Shown here: positions 6,448 to 14,315 of the stretch, in pieces
How the letters are laid out: each line of letters opens with the position of its first letter
How positions within the stretch are numbered: position 1 is the first letter of the stretch
From: Bacteriovoracaceae bacterium UBA4097
GTDB taxonomy: Bacteria; Bdellovibrionota; Bacteriovoracia; Bacteriovoracales; Bacteriovoracaceae
DNA length: 15,394 nucleotides
NCBI GenBank assembly: GCA_002381765.1
Contig: DFXX01000068.1
Coordinates: 1-15,394 of the forward strand
Direction: 5' to 3'
Program-made: the position numbers and the translations under genes
The notes under the pieces: generated by a model
The model's input: the letters and a program-made list of their open reading frames with translations, nothing else
Databases searched by the model: none
Told to the model about the DNA's origin: nothing

Positions 6448-7048
6448 TTAACTTTCTCCAAAATCTCATTGCTTTAAGTTTTTTTTGATCGATGTTGCGG
6501 TAGCTCTCTTCGACTTCCTTGGTCACATCAACACTTATCAGAAGATCTTTATCATTTATATAAACCTCAGCTTCAGCAAAACTGTCTGCATGAAGATAAA
6601 CATCAAGCTTTCGCTCTTCAATGATAGACCATAGCTTTGGCAGCTCTTGAAACTTATCTTTGAAGGAAACTGGAAGCAGAACACCTTTTAGAAAGGGTAC
6701 CTGCAGGATATTGGCCCAATCACTTCCGGGTTCAAACATCCAAAGGAAGGGATGCTTGAGTGACTTATAGTAATCGGCTTCTCGAAAATCTCTAAACTCT
6801 AAGACACAACTTACTGGTGAACTCTTTAGCATATCCAGGAAAGATAGAATGGTTGCAGATCTATCGTTTTCAAAAATAAGAACGATTTCTTTTCCGGCCA
6901 ATAATTCTGAAAATTTTTTGAGTTGATTGAAAGGAACTAGATTTGGACTCTTGGCCCGGAGGTCAAAGGCAAAACGACTGACTCCCAGATCTAAAAAAGA
7001 TCTTAAGGTCTTCTCATCATAACAACCGTTAATGAGCAACTGGTTCAT
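6428..7048 (-). CDS. TrpF-like (phosphoribosylanthranilate isomerase-like) divergent protein
   Basis: The 206 residues match the usual TrpF length and show a faint TrpF pattern: an N-terminal strand with INGCYDEKT (compare KICGLT), GVSRFAFDLRAKSPNLVPFNQLKKF (compare GADAIGFVFAPKSPRxVSPEQA), and a C-terminal ISVDVTKEVEESYRNIDQKKLKA (compare DVSSGVExxxGxKDxxKI). The key glycine-rich phosphate loops are missing: LAGGL is replaced by LHADS (152-156), SSG by TKE, and QLHG by LEFRD. The catalytic Cys/Asp pair is not clearly kept (Cys9 is displaced to GC from CG). I infer a TIM barrel that lost isomerase activity. It lies 8 bases behind a TrpG/PabA-type gene and overlaps surE by 20 bases. It has no Shine-Dalgarno; a TATAAT sits 7 bases before the ATG. 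Family assignment is by eye and moderate. Confidence 0.55.
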   Translation of the reverse strand: MNQLLINGCYDEKTLRSFLDLGVSRFAFDLRAKSPNLVPFNQLKKFSELLAGKEIVLIFENDRSATILSFLDMLKSSPVSCVLEFRDFREADYYKSLKHPFLWMFEPGSDWANILQVPFLKGVLLPVSFKDKFQELPKLWSIIEERKLDVYLHADSFAEAEVYINDKDLLISVDVTKEVEESYRNIDQKKLKAMRFWRKLNEITSI

Positions 7049-7055
7049 CTGGAGT

Positions 7056-7061
7056 ATTATA
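7056..7061 (-). promoter_or_regulatory. Possible leaderless -10 element before the TrpF-like gene
   Basis: A perfect TATAAT (7061-7056, minus strand) overlaps the stop codon of the amidotransferase gene and ends seven bases before the ATG at 7048, so a transcript would begin at or next to the start codon. No Shine-Dalgarno is present, and no good -35 box is seen (TATGCC at 17 bases). Confidence 0.35.
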
Positions 7062-7620
7062 CTAGATGTGAAAGGATCGGCATAAAATACGCCTTTCGGA
7101 AAGTTGTTCCTACGGATTCTGGATGGAATTGATAGGTTAAAAGCTTCTCCCCGCGGGTAATAAGAATCTCATCATTTTGAATAAAATTACTAAATTCCGG
7201 ATTTCTGAGACCGGCCTGAGAAGGAACCGCAAGAGAATTGTATCGTTGAACTAAAAGCTCACCCTTAAGCTTTAAATGAGCTTGCCACTCTTCCGTGAGG
7301 GTGAGCTTCACTCTTTGACCATGGAGGGGATCCTTAGATCTCACCACATCCTCGCCTAGAATTCGCCACAGAATCTGATGTCCCAGACAAACCCCAAAGT
7401 ATGGTTTTTTAGCATCCAACCAAGTCTTTACCAGGGGAAAGATTCTTTGATAGTCATCGGGATGACCTGGACCAGGACCTAAGATTAAGATTCCTTCACT
7501 GGGAAGTTGTTCAAAGTCTTGCCAGTGAATGACCTCACTCTTAATACCAACTGATTCTAATTCCTGGATAAGATTAAAGGTAAAGCTATCTTCAAAATCT
7601 AAAAAGAGGGCCTTTATCAT
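7057..7620 (-). CDS. Class I glutamine amidotransferase, PabA/TrpG type
   Basis: This is a full-length (187 residues) glutaminase subunit of anthranilate or aminodeoxychorismate synthase. It has the N-terminal DFEDSFTFNL, the oxyanion loop GPGPGHP (48-54), the nucleophile Cys78 in FGVCLGHQ, RYNSLAV (126-132), and the His166/Glu168 pair in QFHPES. It releases ammonia from glutamine and passes it to a chorismate-using subunit (PabB or TrpE), which is not in the window. PabA and TrpG cannot be told apart by sequence alone; nearby folC favours folate, while the TrpF-like neighbour favours tryptophan ancestry. It starts with an ATGA overlap with the lptD stop (7617-7620) and ends 8 bases before the TrpF-like gene, so it belongs to the same operon. 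Confidence 0.92.
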   Translation of the reverse strand: MIKALFLDFEDSFTFNLIQELESVGIKSEVIHWQDFEQLPSEGILILGPGPGHPDDYQRIFPLVKTWLDAKKPYFGVCLGHQILWRILGEDVVRSKDPLHGQRVKLTLTEEWQAHLKLKGELLVQRYNSLAVPSQAGLRNPEFSNFIQNDEILITRGEKLLTYQFHPESVGTTFRKAYFMPILSHLV

Positions 7621-10085
7621 AGACGTCTGACCGCAAAATAATCGGTTCGATAGCGCTCAAAACCTTCATCTCCAAAGTTGAACATCACGTTAAAGGAGTA
7701 ACGAGAATCCACAAAGGATTCGCGATAGTTTAAATTTAAGATCCAGCAATCGTTATGGGGCATGATATCCAGTGAATAAACCGTGCGGATATCTTGATTG
7801 GCCTGAAGATCCATATCCTTAACCATAGCTAGTCCCAAGGTATCGGTGGGGCGAATTTGTCCCCCAACTGAAAGGGTATTGAGATTAGATGAGGCAAAAG
7901 AGTTATAGTTAAATGATGAGAAGAGATTTAGGTATTCAAATCTTCGGTTAAAGTTAAGGGTCGTAATATTTTCATTTTCATAATGAAAGTAATATTCTTG
8001 AAGACTAAGAGACCATCGATTGGTGCTATAGCCAGTATCAAGCCGGAAGCGGGTGAGTCTCTGTCTATCATCACTCACCTCTTCATGATTAAAAAGATAG
8101 CCTTGTGAGATATTGAAGTAACCGATTCGAGTGTAGTTGAAGTTATCTCTTAGATACTTCTCGTCTTCTAAAAAGCTGAAGTTTTTAGGAGTCTTTCTGA
8201 TAAGAGTATTGTTCCACTGAAATTCAACGGTGTTCTCCGGAGGAACAATAGTTCGGGTGGCATTGGCCCCAAAAAGATACTCTCGAGATCGTATGGCATC
8301 TTCGCGGTCAAACCAGCCTGCTTGCTCATTTCTAATTTGATTAATAAATCGGCGGTTTCCGTATTCGTTTTCAGAAGAAATATAATGGTGAAGAAGTTTA
8401 AACTCCATCGAGTGGCGATAGCTGTTTCTAATTTGAGAGATATTTTCTTTTACAAGTTCAGATTCAAAAACCGGAAGCTCTCCGATGAGTCTGTTCTCTT
8501 TTTTACTTTGTTTTATAGGAGTGAGACCCTGCTGCTTGGTTGCCCTTAATTTTTCAAGTTCATTTTCAGGGATGTATTTGACCGGAATTTTCTCCTCATA
8601 GGCCAGACCAAAGATCTTATCCATAGTGAAACTCACTTCTGTCCGGATAAGTCCCGCATTTTTTCCTGCAGTAGGTTCATTATTATTGGGAAAGGCATAG
8701 GACTGCTGATCCAATATATAGCGAGATTTAAAGCTCACTGGCCCCGCACTAAAAAAATGCCACATGAGGTAGGGTTGGGCAGAAAAACGGTCAGCATTTC
8801 TTATTAGAAGTTCATCCTCCTCATCCACTTGCCTGAAGCGGGTAAAGGAAGAATCAAATCCAATTGCAATATGCTCCAGCATAGGCTTCTTGGTTTGCAG
8901 CAAGGTATAAGGAATGGAAGAGAGGGTTACCCGAGGCATGGTCTGAACATAGGAACGGTCAAACTCCATAGGATCATCAAAGAGTTGGTTTCTTAAATAA
9001 TTTGCCTCAACTCCAAGTGAGAATAAATCCTGACGCCAATCCAGATGTCCTCTAAAACCAAAGTCACTGCTAATGATCTTCGAGTCGGTATACTGCGGGT
9101 GATCTCGCACAATATCAAGATCCCGGGTTCCGGTATAACGAAGATGAGAATTAAAATTAGGAGAAAACTGCTGATGAGTTTCTAGCTCAGTGAAGTAGCG
9201 GAAAAATTCTTTTCCAGAGACTCCTTCATTCGATTCGCCGGGAAGATAGATGGTGTCACTCAGAGTTCGGGAGTTAAGCTCCATCCAACTCATATCGCTA
9301 AAACGCTGACGGTACTGGAAATCTCCCCCGTAACCGCGCTTGGCCCAAAAAGTTGGACTGATGGTCATGTCCTTAGAATCATCTAAAGCAACGAAGACCG
9401 GTTGCTCATAAGAGAGGCCTTCACCTGGGCGACTAGAGACTCTTGGAAAGAGTAGGCCACTTTTTCTCTCTGTTAGAATAGGCAGAACAATATAAGGAAT
9501 ATAGATAACATTGATCCCTTTAATTTTTGCCAGGGCATGCTTTATTTCAACATACTTCCCCATTTGGACTCGAATGACCTTTCCAAATACCGACCAGGAT
9601 TCAGCACAGTCCTTACAGGTCGTGAATTCGGCTTCATGAGCAAGATATTCATCTTCTGAGATGCGCACGAGCTGAGTTGCCACGAGATTAAAATCACTGG
9701 TTAGAATTCGGGCATTCTTAATGACCGCTCCACCAGTGGTAATATTATATTCCAGGTGAGAGCCATAAAGAGTCATATCCTTGGTGATGAAGCGAACATT
9801 GCCTTCAATATTCACCATCATGGTGTCTTGATCTAAGGAGGCGAGTTCGCCATAGATTGTTTCGGTTTTGCTGATGATTACAACATTTCCCACGGCTTCA
9901 AAACGTTTGCCGGCATTTTTTCGATAGGCCTTATCTGAGAAGACGGAGATTTTATCACCGAGAGTGAGCTGAGGGTTGTCGGCCGCAAAGACGGGATTTA
10001 AGATGGCCCAGAAAATAATAAGAACCGGCCACCAAAATGTGACCGCTATCTTTTCCTTGAATAAAGGATTCAATATCTTCAACAA
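7617..10085 (-). CDS. lptD: LPS-assembly protein LptD (outer membrane), TTG start
   Basis: The 822-residue protein has a signal peptide (about 1-34, ending PVFA), an OstA/LptA-like beta-jellyroll domain (about 42-175, GNVVIISKTETIYGELASLD and GNVRFITKDMTLYGSHLEY), then a long outer-membrane barrel with the typical IPYIVLPILTERKSGLLFP entry. LptD receives lipopolysaccharide from the periplasmic bridge and inserts it into the outer leaflet with LptE. Cysteines are Cys157 and Cys160 (TTCKDC) and one in the barrel at about 780 (HNDCWIL), where E. coli has a CC pair. No ATG is available: a TAG at 10089-10091 limits the frame, and GGAAGG at 10094-10099 sits eight bases before TTG 10085. Neighbouring TTG codons at 10082 and 10073 are alternatives. 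It overlaps folC by 131 bases. Confidence 0.94.
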   Translation of the reverse strand: MLKILNPLFKEKIAVTFWWPVLIIFWAILNPVFAADNPQLTLGDKISVFSDKAYRKNAGKRFEAVGNVVIISKTETIYGELASLDQDTMMVNIEGNVRFITKDMTLYGSHLEYNITTGGAVIKNARILTSDFNLVATQLVRISEDEYLAHEAEFTTCKDCAESWSVFGKVIRVQMGKYVEIKHALAKIKGINVIYIPYIVLPILTERKSGLLFPRVSSRPGEGLSYEQPVFVALDDSKDMTISPTFWAKRGYGGDFQYRQRFSDMSWMELNSRTLSDTIYLPGESNEGVSGKEFFRYFTELETHQQFSPNFNSHLRYTGTRDLDIVRDHPQYTDSKIISSDFGFRGHLDWRQDLFSLGVEANYLRNQLFDDPMEFDRSYVQTMPRVTLSSIPYTLLQTKKPMLEHIAIGFDSSFTRFRQVDEEDELLIRNADRFSAQPYLMWHFFSAGPVSFKSRYILDQQSYAFPNNNEPTAGKNAGLIRTEVSFTMDKIFGLAYEEKIPVKYIPENELEKLRATKQQGLTPIKQSKKENRLIGELPVFESELVKENISQIRNSYRHSMEFKLLHHYISSENEYGNRRFINQIRNEQAGWFDREDAIRSREYLFGANATRTIVPPENTVEFQWNNTLIRKTPKNFSFLEDEKYLRDNFNYTRIGYFNISQGYLFNHEEVSDDRQRLTRFRLDTGYSTNRWSLSLQEYYFHYENENITTLNFNRRFEYLNLFSSFNYNSFASSNLNTLSVGGQIRPTDTLGLAMVKDMDLQANQDIRTVYSLDIMPHNDCWILNLNYRESFVDSRYSFNVMFNFGDEGFERYRTDYFAVRRL

Positions 10086-11151
10086 AATCTAATCCTTCCA
10101 GTCTAGCAAGACTTTCAATCCATTCCCTGGGTGCCGCCTTGGGGTGAGTAAAGGTCGTGACCTTAATTTTTCCCAGGCCTGAAGCCTTTATCATTTTGAG
10201 CATCAAAGTGAGATCTGCTTTATCCCGCTTGGAGAAAGCAATTATGATGGCGTCAAACGGTATCTTAAAATTATAAATGTCTGACTGTAAAAATTGAATA
10301 AGTTTTCTCATACCATCGACGTTATGTGAGCCAAAAAGATGCCATTTTGCTCCCAAATGAAGAATCTCTCCTCTACCCGAGAGGGCCGACTCAAGAGGCT
10401 TCCAATTTTTTTTAATAACCTGCTCTTTTAAGAAAGAATATGCTGCATAGGCCAAGAATTGATTTCGAGCAGAGAACTGAAAACTTGGAAGCAAGCTCTC
10501 CAAGGCCAGATCCCTAAAATGAGCTCCTACTCTCCCACAATACTCCCCTGCCCGCTCTCGAAGATATTTCAGATCAAGGAAACTGATCAGGGTGCCGCCT
10601 TCTCTCAAAACCCCCAACTTCTCTTTTAAAATAAGATCATAACGATTCCCAAGATATTCCTGATGATCCCTTGAGATCGATGGTAGTAAAACCAAATCAG
10701 CGTCCAGGGCATTGACGGCATCAAGTCTTCCACCAAGACCCACTTCCAAAAGAAGATATTTAGGTCTTCGTTCTTTTGCCCAGGAAATAAAAACATAAAA
10801 GAGAAATTCATAGTAAGTCAGCTGATAAGCTGAGGACATGACCTCATTATGGCACTTCTCCATCAGAAGCCTCAACACCTCTTCGGAAATCTCTCCTTCT
10901 TCGGAGCGAAACCTCTCGGTTATCCGTTCAATATGAGGGGAGGTCCAAACGCAATGAGATTCATTCTGAAGCAAATGAGAAAGCCGAAGAGTCGTCTCCC
11001 CTTTCCCATTAGTGCCTGCAATAGTGATGATTTTTGTCTCTGAGAATGTATTCTTAAATGAATCAAGGGCCCTATTTATGCGATCAAGCCCAGGATGATA
11101 CTGCTCATTTCCATAGCGACTGAAAACCCAATCAGTAAGATCTTCAGTCAT
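9955..11151 (-). CDS. folC: Folylpolyglutamate/dihydrofolate synthase FolC
   Basis: The 398-residue Mur-ligase-family enzyme shows the P-loop AGTNGKGETT (45-54), LLLEVGLGGRLDAVNA (133-148), and the ISRDHQEYLG region (159-168) that binds magnesium and folate. It joins glutamate to dihydropteroate and folates using ATP in the cytoplasm. The C-terminus HILVAGSYYFLGHLKSRL fits the family's end, so the 3' overlap with lptD is real coding. One oddity is GKGE where the family normally has GKGS. The gene starts 4 bases after accD stops, as in E. coli accD-folC, without a clear Shine-Dalgarno, so it probably relies on coupling to accD. The last 131 bases also encode the LptD signal peptide in another frame. 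Confidence 0.95.
   Translation of the reverse strand: MTEDLTDWVFSRYGNEQYHPGLDRINRALDSFKNTFSETKIITIAGTNGKGETTLRLSHLLQNESHCVWTSPHIERITERFRSEEGEISEEVLRLLMEKCHNEVMSSAYQLTYYEFLFYVFISWAKERRPKYLLLEVGLGGRLDAVNALDADLVLLPSISRDHQEYLGNRYDLILKEKLGVLREGGTLISFLDLKYLRERAGEYCGRVGAHFRDLALESLLPSFQFSARNQFLAYAAYSFLKEQVIKKNWKPLESALSGRGEILHLGAKWHLFGSHNVDGMRKLIQFLQSDIYNFKIPFDAIIIAFSKRDKADLTLMLKMIKASGLGKIKVTTFTHPKAAPREWIESLARLEGLDFVEDIESFIQGKDSGHILVAGSYYFLGHLKSRLCGRQPSAHSR
10083..10099 (-). promoter_or_regulatory. Ribosome binding site that fixes the lptD TTG start
   Basis: Inside folC, minus strand, GGAAGG (10099-10094) is eight bases ahead of TTG (10085-10083). In the lptD frame a TAG stop lies at 10091-10089 and no ATG or GTG follows before the signal peptide, so initiation at TTG is required. 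Confidence 0.65.
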
Positions 11152-11155
11152 AACA

Positions 11156-12004
11156 TCAGGCCGTGAACATCTTTATAAAAAAGCTCAGCTCTTTCTTAAG
11201 ATCTTTACGATGAATAATGCGGTCGATGAAGCCATGATCTTTCAAGAATTCTGAGCGCTGAAAGCCTTCTGGTAAGGTTTGTCGAATGGACTGCTCGATC
11301 ACACGGGGACCAGCAAAACCAATCAAGGCCTTGGGCTCAGTGATATTGATATCTCCCTGCATGGAGAAACTGGCGGCACATCCACCGGTGGTGGGATCGG
11401 TCAAAAGAGAAATATAAGGAATGCCGGCGTTCTTTAAGCGAGATCTTGAAGCTGAGGTTTTAGCTAATTGCATAAGAGAAAGAATTCCTTCCTGCATACG
11501 TGCTCCACCAGAGCAAGAAACAACGATAACGGGAATCTTTTTGTCATAACCAATATCCATCGCGAGTGCGATCTTTTCGCCTGTCACAACTCCCATAGAA
11601 CCACCCATAAAGCGGAAATCCATAACAGCGAGTGCCACTTCCTGCCCATCGATGGTTGCTGTTCCACAAACCGTTGAGTCTTTTAGACCTGTGGCCTTGA
11701 TGGCATTCTCTAGTCTTTGCACATAGGGCATCTTATCTTGAAACTGAAGGGGATTATTGGAAACGAGATCAGGGCAAATTTCCTGAAAGCTATTATCATC
11801 GGTCATGCCCGCAATCCGCTCATAGCTAGAAATACGGTAGTGATAATCGCAAAGAGGACAAACACTCAAATTCTCTTCCAGCTTATCTGCCTGAAGAATT
11901 TCTCCGCACTGATTACACTTTTTCCAAAGACCAACCGGAGTATTGGTAACGATTTTTTTTATATTTTTGATTTTTGGATTCTTAACTTGATGAAACCAAC
12001 CCAT
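11156..12004 (-). CDS. accD: Acetyl-CoA carboxylase carboxyltransferase beta subunit AccD
   Basis: AccD forms, with AccA, the carboxyltransferase that moves CO2 from biotin to acetyl-CoA, the first step of fatty acid synthesis. The 282-residue form starts at ATG 12004 (MGWFHQVKNPK), which has AAGGA at a six-base spacing; an ATG six bases earlier (12010) directly abuts this site and is less likely. The zinc ribbon is intact (Cys30, Cys33, Cys49, Cys52 in KKCNQC and VCPLC). Carboxyltransferase motifs GGSMGVVTGEKI (about 134-145) and SCSGGARMQEG (163-173) are present; the usual DPTTGGVTAS reads DPTTGGCAAS here. It is the first gene of the seven-gene minus-strand cluster, with a possible promoter and palindrome upstream. 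Confidence 0.96.
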   Translation of the reverse strand: MGWFHQVKNPKIKNIKKIVTNTPVGLWKKCNQCGEILQADKLEENLSVCPLCDYHYRISSYERIAGMTDDNSFQEICPDLVSNNPLQFQDKMPYVQRLENAIKATGLKDSTVCGTATIDGQEVALAVMDFRFMGGSMGVVTGEKIALAMDIGYDKKIPVIVVSCSGGARMQEGILSLMQLAKTSASRSRLKNAGIPYISLLTDPTTGGCAASFSMQGDINITEPKALIGFAGPRVIEQSIRQTLPEGFQRSEFLKDHGFIDRIIHRKDLKKELSFFIKMFTA

Positions 12005-12036
12005 TGTCATTCCTTGCTATCTGTTTTGAAGTGACC

Positions 12037-12066
12037 ATATTAAAACGTTATTCACCTATTTGAGAA
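12037..12066 (-). promoter_or_regulatory. Possible promoter of the accD cluster
   Basis: On the minus strand TTCTCA (12066-12061) is followed after 18 bases by TAATAT (12042-12037), each matching the sigma-70 boxes in 4 of 6 places. It is the best candidate in the gap between accD and the divergent gene at 12258. Confidence 0.3.
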
Positions 12067-12069
12067 GGG

Positions 12070-12093
12070 AAATGCCAGTAATTAATGGCTTTT
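12070..12093. promoter_or_regulatory. 24-base imperfect palindrome upstream of accD
   Basis: AAATGCCAGTAA and TTAATGGCTTTT form a two-fold symmetric site in which 10 of 12 base pairs agree. It lies directly upstream of the possible -35 box of accD, a position suited to a dimeric transcription factor. The regulator is unknown. Confidence 0.35.
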
Positions 12094-12257
12094 AGAACAC
12101 TCTTTTTGCTATTTCTTCCAGTGAATTCCTTCTTAAGTTATTAATTTTACGAAGACTCCCCCTTCCTTTCAAAATCTGCACCTCTCTCAGAGGCCACTCC
12201 GGACTATTCTATAAAGGAAAAGGGATAAAACTCCGAGAAGATTAATAAGGTAGGACT

Positions 12258-14315
12258 ATGTTAAAGGCCCTCACATTTATTATTTTCGTCATTTCTCTTT
12301 GCAGTTCTGCCATGGCCGATCGCTATTCCATGAACCATGAGAGATTTATCCATCTCAGCACCCAAGAAAAAAATGAATTTATCATCAAAACCATGGAGTT
12401 CATGGTTGAGCTGGAAGATAAATATGAAAAAGCTCTGGTCACTCAAGGCCCCCATTCGGAAGAGGCCCGGAGATATTCTTATCTGCTACATGGTCTAAAA
12501 TCATTTCTTCTCTCAGATGCTCATGCGGCCACCGATCACTCCGAGTTTTCTGAGGATTTTGCTGAGCTCATAGGACGTGATGATCCCAAAGCTAAAGGTA
12601 GTAAATGTTTTTACGCGGGCTGGATCTCTCGCACCACTAAGGTTTCATATAAAAACCATCGTGGTGAAACTCAGCAAAAAGATGTGTGTGTTCATCCCGG
12701 CAGACTTCCTAAGGGAACCCTCGAGCGCACCACCTATATGAAGACCAACAGTTGCCCAAAGCCTGATCCTATGAAATCTTCTGTGAATGATAAGATTTCC
12801 TGCAATCCGGTGGTATTTGGACTTAAGAGCAAGGCCAGTAGCACTGAATTTTGTGTCGACGCTGGTGTTAATCATTCTGTAAATTCTTCCCTGAGCTGTA
12901 TGAAGCTCGCTCTTGAAACAGATGCCACCAATCAGGATACTCGAGATGAGCGCCTCTCCTATCTGCGCTCGCAACTAGAAACTGAACCTAAACTTGCTAA
13001 GAGTTATTTTAGTTTTCTCTCCAAGGCCTGCTTATGTGAGGACAATGATCTGGGTACATTGAGTAAGATGTATCTCAGTCGCGTAAGACCTCATCGAACT
13101 TGTTTTGGTCTTTTGAATATGATGAGTGAGACGGTGGATTGCCGAGAGGGAGAGATCGAGGGGCTTGAGTTAGACTTCATTAAAAAAATTAAATCTCATA
13201 CTATATCCATGCAAACCACCAGTAGCATCGATAATTTTTACAATACCTTTATCGGCCAATTGAAAAATGATAATCCTACCGAATATGGCAGGGTTTGTGG
13301 AATTGCTCTTCCTGCTAAGAAAGTAGAAAAAGAAATTGAAATAGAAACAGAAAAAGAAAAAGAAAAACCAGTGGAAGTCCCCACTAAATACTCCTGTTCT
13401 GCAACCTGCTCTCCTATTGAAGGCGGTAAAGACAATCAGGTGAAATGTGAGTTCTCCGTCACAAGTGATAAAAACCCAAGTGAAGCTGTAAGTATCGAAG
13501 TCCCTGAAGAAGAAACTTTCGTAGGCCAGGAACTAACGGTTAAAATTAAGGACTCAAAGGCCACTGCCAAATGCTTACCTTCCCTTCCGGTAGTTACCAA
13601 AGAAGAAGGGCCAGCCCCAGTCTGTGCTATCGCTGTTACGGGGAGTGAAGATGGAGCTCAGGTAGCAGCGGCTTCAGTGGAAGGTGCTGAAGTTAAATCC
13701 ATTCTTTGGTCAAATGGCGGCACTGAATTATCGATTCCCTTCACAAAAGATCTTAGTCCCCTGGGGGCCAAGATTACGGTCATGAAAAATAACAAGGAGC
13801 TCACTCTTGAGTGCCCTGCCGTGGATTTTCCGGAAGACGAAGAAAAACCAGAAGAGAAGCCAGAGCTAAAGGTAGAAGTTAAAGAAACCACAAAGACCCT
13901 CAGAACCTTTAAGGCCATCATCACCGGAGAGCGTGAGGGTTGGACAATTATCTGGTTTAAAAAAGGTGGATCAAAAAGACCAGCTCCTGAGGAGCCTCGA
14001 ATTCGGGTGACCGAGGATGAGAGTACGGAAGATATTGTAGAAGAGAAGCCTAAGAAGCCGGAAGGGCCCAAGGATGAATTAGAAAAGACTAAGGACAAAG
14101 AAGAAATTTCCGTAGAAAAAGGCAAAAAAGAAACCGAAATATGTGCTCAACTAGTGAAGGGATCTGAGAGTACAGGTCAGAGTTGCGGAACCGTGCCTGC
14201 ACTGGATGCTCCTAAGGCACCAGCTCAATCCAATGGTCCTATTATGCAGAATCGCCTTCCTCCACAGGGACCTCCCAGAGGCAATAGTGGGACGTCGGCA
14301 TTCGGAATACGCTAG
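12258..14315 (+). CDS. Large secreted cysteine-rich protein with Ig-like modules
   Basis: The 685-residue protein has a signal peptide cut after AMA (residue 20) and 19 cysteines outside it. Three parts are visible. Residues about 21-350 form a cysteine-rich domain of unknown family (11 Cys, with SKCFYAGWISRTTKVSYKN). A Lys/Glu linker follows (about 352-370). Then come strand-rich repeats of Ig-like length, each framed by cysteines: about 376-443 (YSCSATC to AKCLP), 452-521 (PVCAIAV to LECPA), and 534-632 (KVEVKE to EICAQL), the last broken by an acidic/Lys-rich linker. The C-terminus (about 650-685) is Pro/Gly-rich. AGGTAGGA precedes the ATG. Its role is unknown; an extracellular or surface adhesin-like protein is only a guess. 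Its TAG is shared with the convergent gene's stop in CTAG (14312-14315). Confidence 0.8.
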   Translation: MLKALTFIIFVISLCSSAMADRYSMNHERFIHLSTQEKNEFIIKTMEFMVELEDKYEKALVTQGPHSEEARRYSYLLHGLKSFLLSDAHAATDHSEFSEDFAELIGRDDPKAKGSKCFYAGWISRTTKVSYKNHRGETQQKDVCVHPGRLPKGTLERTTYMKTNSCPKPDPMKSSVNDKISCNPVVFGLKSKASSTEFCVDAGVNHSVNSSLSCMKLALETDATNQDTRDERLSYLRSQLETEPKLAKSYFSFLSKACLCEDNDLGTLSKMYLSRVRPHRTCFGLLNMMSETVDCREGEIEGLELDFIKKIKSHTISMQTTSSIDNFYNTFIGQLKNDNPTEYGRVCGIALPAKKVEKEIEIETEKEKEKPVEVPTKYSCSATCSPIEGGKDNQVKCEFSVTSDKNPSEAVSIEVPEEETFVGQELTVKIKDSKATAKCLPSLPVVTKEEGPAPVCAIAVTGSEDGAQVAAASVEGAEVKSILWSNGGTELSIPFTKDLSPLGAKITVMKNNKELTLECPAVDFPEDEEKPEEKPELKVEVKETTKTLRTFKAIITGEREGWTIIWFKKGGSKRPAPEEPRIRVTEDESTEDIVEEKPKKPEGPKDELEKTKDKEEISVEKGKKETEICAQLVKGSESTGQSCGTVPALDAPKAPAQSNGPIMQNRLPPQGPPRGNSGTSAFGIR

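Noticed and set aside
11717..12034. 105-residue plus-strand frame opposite accD
   Set aside because: It lies antisense to strongly conserved AccD coding sequence and has no family features.
12181..12193. Small hairpin CCTCT-CTC-AGAGG before the 12258 gene
   Set aside because: Five base pairs only, no U-tract, and no partner site; it could be an operator but nothing supports it.
12210..12215. TATAAA as -10 box for the 12258 gene
   Set aside because: The matching -35 position reads TCAGAG, so there is no convincing promoter pair.
13320..13380. A-rich tract in the secreted protein gene considered as a repeat or slippage site
   Set aside because: It codes for an ordinary Lys/Glu linker in frame and is not a regular nucleotide repeat.
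13658..14125. 155-residue Ser/Phe-rich open frame on the minus strand
   Set aside because: It mirrors the Glu/Lys-rich linker and Ig-like region of the secreted protein gene; such composition makes long antisense frames.
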